A stretch of 64,000 bases of DNA from contig CM043953.1 in NCBI GenBank assembly GCA_014529385.2, forward strand, positions 74,734,372-74,798,371, in the 5' to 3' direction. This DNA comes from Adiantum capillus-veneris. Its lineage: Eukaryota; Streptophyta; Polypodiopsida; Polypodiales; Pteridaceae. Below the pieces are notes generated by a model. It saw only the letters and a list, made by a program, of their open reading frames with translations, did no database searches and was not told the origin of the DNA. Numbering within the stretch: position 1 is the stretch's first letter; each line of letters opens with the position of its first letter. This document shows positions 28,457-37,435 of this stretch, in pieces. The translations under genes and the position numbers were made by a program.

Positions 28457-31142
28457 TAGACTGCAGATCCTGCAGCACCGCAAAGCTATTCAGCTGCTCT
28501 TCGTCCAGTTCTTGCAAAACATCCAATCGATAAATCACAGAATCCTCCGGAAGAAGCCGATCCGCAATCAACATGCGCATACTCGGAATCACATGTTCCA
28601 CCGGAGTGATTGCCTCCATGCCAAATGCCAACTTAAAAGGAGTCAATCCTGTTGCCACTTTATAAGCTGTCCGATAGGCCCATAAGGCAGAAGGAAGTTT
28701 CACATCCCAATCCGTTCGATGCATATTCACCAACTTTGTTAAAATCTGAATCAATTGCTTATTAGTTGATTCTGCTTGCCCATTCGCCTGAGGATAATAT
28801 GGAGAAGATTTCCTGTGTAATACAAAATAAAACCGTAGCATTCTCTCCATCACCTTATTCAAAAAATGACTTCCCCTGTCGCTAACCAGCTCAATAGGGC
28901 AGCCATATCTAGAAAAGATATCCTTATATAAACATCCCGCCACAAAAACTGCAGTGTTATCTCTCAAAGGCCATGCCTCCACCCATTTGGTAGCGTAATC
29001 CGTGACTGTCAAGATATAATTATTTCCTGTGTGAGCTGCCACTGGTTTAAAAGGACCAACAAAATCCAAACCCCACTTTTGAAAAGGCTCCAAAGGCAGA
29101 ACTGGCTGAAAAGGCATTCTGGACCGTTTGGTAGGTTGCCCCAACCTCTGACACACATCACACTGTTGCACATAATTTCTCGTATCCTGAAACAATGTGG
29201 GCCACCATAATCCAGATTGGAGAACCTTTCGAGCTGTGATTAATGCTGCAAAGTGACCTCCTGCAATACCAGTATGGACTTCCTCTAATACTGCTTCTTG
29301 CTCCTGTGGTAGCACATATCTGAGTAACACCTCTGCCACTGTACGATAATAGACCTTTCCCATAATAATCTCAAAATTCATGATTCTAATAGCCATACGT
29401 TTCCTTTGATGGTTGGACAAGAAAGAAGGCATTTCGCCGCTGTCAAGAAAATGAAACATCTCCTCATACCATGTCCATGGGATGCTAGGAATGACCCTTG
29501 CCTGTTGCGGGACTGTGATATCCTCTGCAGGTACTCCTGTTAGAAATAGAGACGCATCCAAAAATTCATCAGCTACACCCGTCAGCAGCTCTCCGGAATC
29601 TAGCCTAGATAGGTAGTCAGCCACCGCATGCTGGGCCCCTGGCCGATGTATGACCTCAAAGTCAAAATCCTGCAGCAAAAGCACCCATCTGGCCAATCTT
29701 CCCGTCAAATGATGTTGCCTTACCAGGTATAAAAGAGCCGAATGGTCCACATGGAAGAAAAAACGTCGGCCCAACAGATAGTGCCGGAATTTCTTTACTG
29801 AATAAATCATCCCTAAACATTCCCTTTCGGTTACTGAATAATTTCTTTCTACGGATAATAATCGTCTTCTGGCATAATAGACAGGTCGGAACCATCTATG
29901 ACTTTGTTCCTGCATCAGCACACTGCCAATAGCACGATCCGAAGCATCCACAAACACATGAAAATCCTGACCCCAATTTGGTGAAAGCATAATCGGAGCT
30001 TTGGATAGCTGAAGTTTTAATCTCCAAAAAGCCAAGTCACATTCCTGTGTCCATTCAAAATCTATAGCATGAGCTGCCTGAGTAATGGGGATTGCTAAAT
30101 GCACTACAAACCGCAAATGCCTCCCATGCCAACGAGCTTGACCTAGGAAAATCTGGGACTGTTTCTGGTTCCGCGGTGGAGGCGCTTCCATAATTGCGGC
30201 AATTTTATCCGGATCCATAGAAATACCATCTTCAGAAATGATGTGCCCCAGTAGCCTGCCACTGCGAACAGCAAATGCACACTTTAAAGGATTCAAACTG
30301 AATTTCACCTCTTTGCATTTCATAAAGCATAACCGTAGTTGCTTCAAATGCTCCAATTTCGCTCCAAAAACATTGAGATCATCCAGAAAAATTCTCATAA
30401 AATCCGTCAAATAAGGACCAAAAATTTGAAACATATACCTTTGAAAAGTGGAAGGTGCATTCCGCAATCCAAACCACATCACTGTGCAGGCAAACACACC
30501 CCATGCGGTAATAAAAGCTGTTTTTGGCTGATCCCGTAATGCCATTCGGATTTGATTATATCCACTAAATCCATCCAAAAAAGTATATATCTCGTGTCCT
30601 GCTACATCATCCAAAATGGAATCCAAAAACGAAAGAGGAAAAGGATCTGGAACAGTAGCTGCATTCAATTTCCGGTAATCCACACAAATTCGGATTTGCT
30701 TATTTTTCTTTAATACTACCACAATTGGAGAAATCCACTCCGGATTATCAATAGGGGTAATAAAACCCACTTCCAACAGGCGATCAATTTCCATCTTAAC
30801 TTGCTTTGCCACATTCGGATTCATCCTGTATGAGTGCTGCTTCACTGGCACCGCATTTGGTTTCAGATTGATCGTATGCTGATAAAACTTAGGATCCAAT
30901 CCTTGCATATCCACATATTCCCATGCGAAAACATCCTTAAACTCGGTCAGTAACTTGATCAAATCATCTCTAAAACTGGCCTTCAGCTGCTTATTAATGT
31001 ATATAGGCTGGGACTCTGCTTGCTCCCCAAGAAAAACCTTCTCTAATTCATCTTCTTTAACCCTTGTAATTTTTTCCATTTGCGCCTCAAACGCTCGTTC
31101 TTGCTGAATCACGTCCTCCAATGATTCAGGACTCGGAAGCAC
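28284..31142 (-). pseudogene. pol: Element 2 RT-RNase H-integrase frame, 952 codons
   Basis: Minus-strand frame with reverse transcriptase (FAWEYVDMQGLDP start, GFITPIDNPEWISPIVVV, catalytic FLDD in RIFLDDLNVFG), RNase H (FHVFVDASDRAIGSVL, HVDHSALLYLV) and integrase. The integrase has an HHCC finger ending CDVC, then WGLDFVG, VSDRGSHF and ANGQAEST as the DDE core. There is no chromodomain. It begins directly after an in-frame TAG at 31143-31145, in the same frame as the protease region upstream. The last 50 codons are out of frame after an A-run. All catalytic motifs I could check remain, so decay is recent and light. Confidence 0.88.
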
Positions 31143-31436
31143 CTATTGTTGCTCCCCTATTCCTGCTAGAGTTCCTGAAACCCCCACCGAATTCCCTTTC
31201 TGAATCAGAGAAATATCCGTGAGATATAAAGAAACCAAATCCGGATTAGCTTTGAGAAATTGTTCCTCTTCATCCTCTTCTAATCCTTCCACCATATTGA
31301 CTATTTCTGCTATCACCGGCCATGCTGCCTGAACTGGTTGTCGGCATGTTCCCAACATCACACGCACTTTTCTTCTACCCTTCTTTATTGTAAGCATATT
31401 TGCTTCCCAATTATTCTTTACCCTCACTTGACGTAA
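31143..31436 (-). pseudogene. Element 2 protease-RT linker, between two in-frame stops
   Basis: 98 codons in the same frame as protease and RT, bounded by TAG at 31437-31439 and TAG at 31143-31145. The first stop follows LGRP, where related elements have LGRPW, so it looks like a TGG to TAG change. The stretch contains the acidic GLEEDEEEQFLKANPDLV. Confidence 0.7.
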
Positions 31437-32750
31437 CTAGGGTCTCCCCAAGATAATGTGATAATCCTGATTATGATCTTCAATATTCAAGACTATTAAG
31501 GAAACAACAAAGGATAAGCCCGCCACATCCAAAACAATGCCCCGAAGTAAACCCACTGGTTGCACTCTTCTTTGATCTTCCATGTGGACTACAAAGGGTG
31601 CAGGCTCCCAATCACTGAGACCAAAACGCTCACAAGCTGCTTGGGTGATAACGTTTACTCCCGCTCCACCATCCAATAGTACCTTGTCAATGTATGTTCC
31701 ATGGTATCGAACTGAAAGCTCCGGAATGCGGGTATCCGTGATCCTATCCGTCGGCAATGGGACTGAATCATCCTTCTCGCTTTCAACTTTCCCAATGGTG
31801 ACTTCCCTCAGCTCAGTGGTCGTTTGTCGCAGCAATGCATTATGGAAATTCAGGACCAATTTCAGCAATGAACCTAGAGGTACTTGAATTGGTGACATGA
31901 GAACCTCTTTCCAGACTGAATTCCAATCCTCCTGTTCTTTAATATCATTCTTATTTCCAGATTTTCCTTCCTCTATTTCTAGGCCCACAGTCGATGGCAT
32001 AGTCGATGTCGATGGTCCTGCTGTCTTCACTGGTGGTGCGGATTGTGGCAACCAGGACATAGTCTTTTTCCACACTTCTTCCTGAATAGTCCAATCTGGA
32101 ATTTTTACATCGGAAGTTGGAACCACATTTTTACATGAACGGGTGATTAATGAAACCACTAGATCAGACTCCTCCAGTCCTTCAATCTGAACCATAGCCA
32201 CACTAGGCTGTTTCCCTGCAATGCATTCCTGCTTTTTCCGATCGTATTCCATAGCTTCAGTACACTCAGATCGCCAGTGTCCATCCCCCAAACAGAAAAG
32301 GCATGTCTTGGGGCGATTAGGATCTCGGCCACCTCTTCCGTGACCTCGTCCTCCCCCTTGACCCCGTCCTCCTGTTGGACCTTGCACATGCGTCTCTGAT
32401 GTATGAGCATGAGCCATCGCCACAGCAGGCTCTTGTCCCTGCCCTATCTGTGGTTGTTTCCAGGTAGAAGAGTCCCCTCGACTCCGACGACCCCGGCCAT
32501 TGAAATAACATTCCAATGTATTATGAGTATTGGTTGTGCAAATCGCACACCACTTCTGATTCATTGCGCATTCTTGAGCAGCATGGCCCGGATTCCGACA
32601 TTGGGTACACCATAGTTCCTTCAGACTTTTAGCCACCGCAGCCGATTCCGACGATCCGGATGAAACACCTTTCCCGTGACGCTGGGATTTTTTCCGCGGT
32701 GTCTCTTCCGATTCTTTCCCCGAATCGCTGTTGCCCGAGTCCGAGGAATC
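31437..32750 (-). pseudogene. Element 2 zinc knuckles and protease
   Basis: Same frame as gag after an in-frame TGA at 32751-32753. It holds three CCHC-type knuckles (CTQCRNPGHAAQEC, CAICTTNTHNTLEC, CLFCLGDGHWRSEC), the third after a Gly/Arg-rich RGG-like stretch. A retropepsin follows with LLDGGAGVNVI and a late IILGRP. The DGG form of the active site is shared with Elements 1, 4 and 5. It should serve nucleic-acid binding and polyprotein cleavage in an intact relative. Confidence 0.82.
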
Positions 32751-33701
32751 TCATACTGCGGATTTCGACTCCGAACTATCACTGCCACTGTCTTGCGACT
32801 TGCGATGAGATTTCTTCCTGTCTTTTCTCTTTGACTTCTTTAGAGATTCTGTATCCTCTAAAGCCTCTCCTGCTACTACAGCCCTAGCGATTACATTATC
32901 CAGTGGAGTAGTTACCTTATCCACTGTTTCCATAGACGTTCTGAGATCCTTGTTAAGCCCCCGCAAAAAATAATCATTCAGCACTTCGGCTGCCGGCCTT
33001 TGTGCCTGAGGTACCCTCTGCAAAAGCATCCGAAATTTTGCAGCGTAATCCTCCACTGGCAATGACTTCTGCCGGAGCGTTCGAAGCTTTTCCAAATGTT
33101 GAGGGACTGTCTTTTCCGTTCGAAACCTTATTAGAAATGCTATGGATCCATCGGCATACGTCTGGAAATGATCATCAGGGTATTCGGACAACCATTTCGC
33201 AGCTTTCCCTGAGAGTGTAGATTCAAACACTGATTGTTGATGGAGAAGAATCACCACCCCAGGATGATTCAATCCATAAGCTTTATTGAATTGGCGCAAA
33301 TGTGCATCAGGGTCTTCACTCGAAAGACCTCGAAACCGACTATACTTAATCTGAGGATGAGCCATCACCCCTTGCCCAACTGTTCCTCCTCCTCCCTGAA
33401 AAAGCTGACGAGCACTAGGAGGTGGAGACAGTGGCGGAGATACCCCTGGACTGCTTACCGGAGACGGTGGTGGAGCAACCTGTGTGGGTGAGGGTGAACG
33501 TACGACAGGAGGACATGACTGACTGCGCGGAGTACGTCTCGCTCGCCGCAACCGCCTACCACGCACCGGGCTTGGTGATGGAGATACAGATTCCTCAATC
33601 TGCGGTGAAGAAAAAAAAAATTCATCTGAACCACCTCTCCTCCGATGTCTTCCTACAATTGGAACCACAGGGTCAGGCGGACCCTGCGACCTAGTGCGCA
33701 T
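32751..33701 (-). CDS. gag: Element 2 Gag, 316 aa
   Basis: The ATG at 33701 gives MRTRSQGPPDPVVP. The head is Arg- and Ser-Pro-rich and of higher GC content. The Gag domain at about residues 115-280 includes IKYSRFRGLSSEDPDAHLRQF, SGKAAKWLSEY, FLIRFRTE and YFLRGLNKDLR. The frame stops at TGA after a Ser/Lys-rich tail, but the same frame continues Ser-rich beyond it into the knuckles. The stop is therefore probably a nonsense change rather than a natural end. Confidence 0.8.
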   Translation of the reverse strand: MRTRSQGPPDPVVPIVGRHRRRGGSDEFFFSSPQIEESVSPSPSPVRGRRLRRARRTPRSQSCPPVVRSPSPTQVAPPPSPVSSPGVSPPLSPPPSARQLFQGGGGTVGQGVMAHPQIKYSRFRGLSSEDPDAHLRQFNKAYGLNHPGVVILLHQQSVFESTLSGKAAKWLSEYPDDHFQTYADGSIAFLIRFRTEKTVPQHLEKLRTLRQKSLPVEDYAAKFRMLLQRVPQAQRPAAEVLNDYFLRGLNKDLRTSMETVDKVTTPLDNVIARAVVAGEALEDTESLKKSKRKDRKKSHRKSQDSGSDSSESKSAV

Positions 33702-33728
33702 GCATATTCATCGCAGGCCGTCCATCAC

Positions 33729-33743
33729 GCATCGTGGTCGCCA
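33729..33743 (-). promoter_or_regulatory. Primer binding site of Element 2 (candidate)
   Basis: Two bases inside the 5' LTR the minus strand reads TGGCGACCACGATGC, starting with the TGG that pairs with a tRNA CCA end. I cannot name the tRNA. Confidence 0.5.
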
Positions 33744-33745
33744 GA

Positions 33746-33831
33746 TGTAATGGCTATTGCCCGCACAGGAGCAATAGGCATTACGGGAATGATTACCCGC
33801 AACTACATTATATGAACATCAACATATAGAA
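33746..33831 (-). repeat. Element 2, 5' LTR, part 1
   Basis: Matches the first 86 bases of the left LTR on the plus strand and then breaks at the tagaa duplication of Element 3. The rest is at 44500-44805. Confidence 0.92.
33827..33831. repeat. Target-site duplication of Element 3, left copy
   Basis: tagaa directly precedes the left LTR and recurs at 44495-44499 after the right LTR. Joining the flanks over one copy restores the Element 2 LTR order seen at 25514-25906. Confidence 0.95.
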
Positions 33832-34481
33832 TGTAAGGTCTCTGACCCGATCACAAGAGCACCCTTGTACCACGAAATGAATACAATGGAATAAGTTACT
33901 ATTTTTAGCAGTTTTTCAGATTCTGTCAGTGCCACGATGTTTAGAATGTTATAAAGCTTGAAAATGTGAATTAAAATAATTTTTGTGAAAAATTTCCAAA
34001 AATAGTAAGTTTTTGGTCACCCGACCCGTCCAGTCTTGACCGTCTCGAAAATCCGCACCCGTACCCCGAATTTGAAAAAAATGCATTTTCGAACCCCGAC
34101 GGCTGCTAAATATGGTAGGTACTCGGGCCAGTACACCTTAGTTAGAGCTTCATATGGCAATTTACGGCATCAAAATCCGATTCGTATGACCCGTTTTAGC
34201 CTAGAACCAAATTTCCTAAAAATTGTCCGGGGAGGCACCGGGGGCCCGGGACTGTGTGGGAACAGGTCCCAGGCCACTCCAGATCAGCTTTAGCAGCTAG
34301 GGGGCGTCCTCTTGCTTTGTGGGAGTCTTGGGGAAGCTGCCAAGCCTGCAACTCAGTCTCAGAACCAGTTAACCAAGCCAACCTGACACTTGGTGGGCAG
34401 AGAACTGGACTTGCCATGCTTAACTGGAGAAGCTCCCAGATGCATTTAGCAACCCAGATCGATTTTCAGCCTGTAGGAGCC

Positions 34482-34488
34482 TATTTAA
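34482..34488 (+). promoter_or_regulatory. Likely TATA box of the Element 3 LTR
   Basis: TATTTAA in gagcctatttaaagacc, just before the CA-rich tract. Transcription would start near 34510 and include the 47-codon exon at 35380. The right LTR keeps the same string. Confidence 0.5.
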
Positions 34489-35379
34489 AGACCTGCACAC
34501 ACACACACACACACTTACGATCACACACACTCACACAGTGCATACACACACACCACATACATTGGGGAGGTGCTACCGAATCACACACCTATTGAAGAAG
34601 AAGCTAGGAGGGAGGTGCTGCCGAATTTTCATCTCAAGAAGCTCGATTAGATCAGAAAATCGAGAAGATTACCAGCTCTTAATCACGGTAACGACAGTTT
34701 AATTAATGCCATCTGAAAATCCCTTTTCCCACCATCAAATTTCTCGTACATTATGTCTATTCCTAGCCGAAAATCTCTATGACTATTCTCTAAATTCTCC
34801 TTATTCGTACTCTATTATGTAATCATCATTCCATAGCTGAATTATCAGCCATTCTTCACTCTCGATTAATGATTAGAGCAGAATTATCAGAATCTTCTCT
34901 CTCTAGATAGCATAGTAATTAATCGGTAAGCTAGTATTTGTGCAGATTGAAGAGAATCACTATTGTAATCACTCATTAACATTGCAGCTTAATTGAATTC
35001 ATTTTTTTTTAATGCATTAAGACGTAATTAAGGAGAAATTAATCCGTCATTAAGTCTCTAAGAATTGGTTTTTCCTCACACATATGCATAGGGTAAATCT
35101 GCATCATCTAATTGCTAGGAAATAGTTTAATCATACTTAATCCAATTCTCTGGTAATTCTAATAGTGAAATCTTAATTATTCTTGATCATGCAAGCCGAA
35201 TAATTATCTTAGAGCCGGTTCCCATAGGATTATGTGCCATCCTTAATGATTACTTATGAAAGAAATCTAGACTCTCATATAGGAGGGATTAATTAATGTC
35301 ACTAATCTACCCATTGGATTGTTATGATGCTTGTGAACCTTAGCTCTTTCTCCAAGCTAATCATTTAAAGTAGTGAGAA

Positions 35380-35520
35380 ATGGCCCCGGTTAAGAGGACG
35401 CGCTTCGGTGGTGCCCATGATCGCGAAGCAGGAACGAGCAATGTCAACGAAAAGGGAAAGGCTCCCTTGGATGAGCAAATACCGGCCATCTCACGGGCCA
35501 TCGATGAAGAAGTGGAAGAG
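35380..35520 (+). CDS. gag: Candidate first gag exon inside the 5' LTR of Element 3, 47 codons
   Basis: The ATG at 35380 opens MAPVKRTRFGGAHDREAG and runs in one frame to GAAGTGGAAGAG, directly followed by GTAGAT, a good splice donor in phase 0. Without splicing the frame would stop about a dozen codons later. The right LTR copy (43275-43415) has only one difference seen (GAA to GGA). The natural partner is an acceptor at 37434-37435, which opens the gag-pol frame, also in phase 0. That frame has no ATG of its own before conserved Gag sequence. A second acceptor at 36712-36713 is also in phase. Confidence 0.6.
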
Positions 35521-35821
35521 GTAGATCATATTTTTTTCTCAAGTTGTTTAAATTAACATTGCATACGCTAGTTAGGAATGCTCATATCCCCAAACATGTT
35601 GGAGAAATCCGACGGAAACCTCGGCATTGAAATCATTATACATTAAGTTCTAAAGTAGGAAGGTAATGTTTAATGGGTATGCTGTTTGCAAGAGGAAAGA
35701 ATGTCTGCTAGGAAAAATTTAGCTCGGCATGTTCATTTTATTTCCAATGTTGAATCAGTCCTGACCCCCCTACTGATCACAGGGGGTAGAGTTCCTCGTT
35801 AAGGGCTCTTGAATCCACGAC

Positions 35822-35930
35822 TTTCTTTCTATGCGGTGGATACCCACGATTTGCTTTCTATGCGGTGGGAACCTACGTCTTGCTTTCTATGCGGTGGGAG
35901 TGTCCATGACGTGCTTTCTATGCGGTGGAC
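35822..35930 (+). repeat. Minisatellite in Element 3 LTR, four units of about 30 bp
   Basis: Four copies of gctttctatgcggtgg separated by variable 10-14 bp spacers. The right LTR has the same array at about 43718-43825. Confidence 0.85.
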
Positions 35931-36601
35931 ATACCTAGTTGTATGGGCAGCTAGGCGACAACGGGAGGAGTGAACTCTCGCTGGAGGGGGGATGTTGTAC
36001 CTCCAGAACATTGGAATTTTTATGAATAAGTTTGAGTATAATTTTTACTAGAATTCTGTCTTGGTGTTGTTTGTAATACTGGTTGAAGGGCTGTTTTAAC
36101 GAACCATGTGATTCGGAATTAAACAAGGAATATTTATGTTGAACAACCTTTGTGGTAGTAATTAGGTCACACGATGAAGTGTGAGTGTGGGGGTGGAAAG
36201 AGGGGGCTTGGCTCAGGTTGCCAATGCCTACGAGATGGGTGGTCCCGATTGGTCGGGAACTCTCTGTCCCCATAGTGCTTACTCGATATTAGTAACGCTC
36301 ATTGTCCCTAGAGCGGGGAATTCTCGAGAGTACGTGCCTCTGAAACATGGGGAAAAAGGCACTCGAGGCTTCTCTCCTCTTGGAAGGTGGGTCTTAGGAT
36401 CGCTAGATAGTTAAGTACGCTTCCCCTGCGAGGTGGAGCTAGATCTCGTTGCTAGTAGGCTCGAACTCGACTCACTTTGTGATGAGAGATCGTCCGCTAG
36501 TGAACCCTGAACCATTTTGTTTGCTTTCGCTATAGATCTAGTGGCCACCAGGTTTATCATCAGATCCGTTGTTTGATACGACGGGGTGGGGACCTCACAC
36601 C

Positions 36602-36614
36602 TGGTATCAGAGCC
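36602..36614 (+). promoter_or_regulatory. Primer binding site, initiator tRNA-Met
   Basis: TGGTATCAGAGCC starts two bases after the LTR. It is the usual initiator-methionine tRNA site of plant chromoviruses and Ty1/copia elements. Confidence 0.9.
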
Positions 36615-36713
36615 TAGGTTAGGCTGGGAAAATAAAGTCGTATTGTTTGAACATTTAAAAGGAACTGAAAGTATATAGGTAGTTGATCCGAATTCCTTGC
36701 ATTGGTGTTGCAG

Positions 36714-37218
36714 GAAGACCCCGTGCTCGAATATCGGAAGTTCCAAGTGTTTGAGCTTATTTATGAGCAAGCTCGAAGATCCCCTGTTTACCAGTTCAGG
36801 CGAGATGTCATGGAGATACTGTTGAAGGCTTATACGCCACACTCCACTCGCATTGATAAAGGATGGGAACTTGATTGGACATTTCCAGGAGGGGTTTACT
36901 ACATCAACGCTCGGAAGCTAGGATGCCTGGCTACCGACTTGAAGAAGATACGTTGGGGAGAAGAGTTGAGAGTGATAGAGATATTCTACTTGGTGCCCAC
37001 ACGATTGGACCAGACTGTTTCAGGCAACTCCAACCAAACCATCAACGACTAGCTCTTGGAGAAGGTCACCAATGTGATTCCAGCAAACCGAGTCAAAACC
37101 TTTGGATTACTGAAAGCGGAACTCCGGCCCGATATCTTAGTTTATAATCCCCTCAAGAATGTGTATAAGAACTATTACACGAATGAAGTAGTGCATCATG
37201 TCAATACCATTTCCTAGG
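36714..37218 (+). other. Element 3 leader ORF, possible alternative exon (one internal TAG)
   Basis: An AG at 36712-36713 (gtgttgcag) is followed by an open phase-0 frame with coding-like composition (DPVLEYRKFQVFELIYEQ, GWELDWTFPGGVYYINA). A TAG at 37050 ends it after 112 codons, but the frame continues for 55 codons with similar character (RVKTFGLLKAELRPDILVYN) to a second TAG. It lies between the primer site and gag, where such elements normally have only leader. I do not recognise the protein. It could be an accessory domain fused to the LTR-coded exon by alternative splicing. Confidence 0.45.
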
Positions 37219-37435
37219 CGTATGTTATACGCAAATCCATTAAGCCATGTAATAAGCGGTCATCAGTCATTCTAAACCTTGAGGGGTTTCGATTGTAATA
37301 AATTTCCATCAATAAAGTGCTTTTTGTCTCTGAATCTCTGTCTCTTGATAAAGTGGAATTTTGAATTTTATTAAAGTCTCGTGTCTATCTTGAAATTCAA
37401 GTAATGGTATCAAGAATTTCGTATAACCCATGTAG

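Larger units (their letters stand above)
33832..36599 (+). repeat. Element 3, 5' LTR
   Basis: Starts TGTAAGGTCTCTGACCC and ends GGGGACCTCACA; partner of 41724-44494. A CA-rich stretch lies at 34495-34560, a four-unit minisatellite at 35822-35930, and a coding-looking 47-codon exon at 35380-35520. Confidence 0.95.

Noticed and set aside
34036..34595. ORFs shared by both LTRs of Element 3 (MTVSKIRTRTPN and others)
   Set aside because: They repeat because the LTRs repeat; they lie before or at the expected promoter, and one of them is broken differently in the two LTRs.
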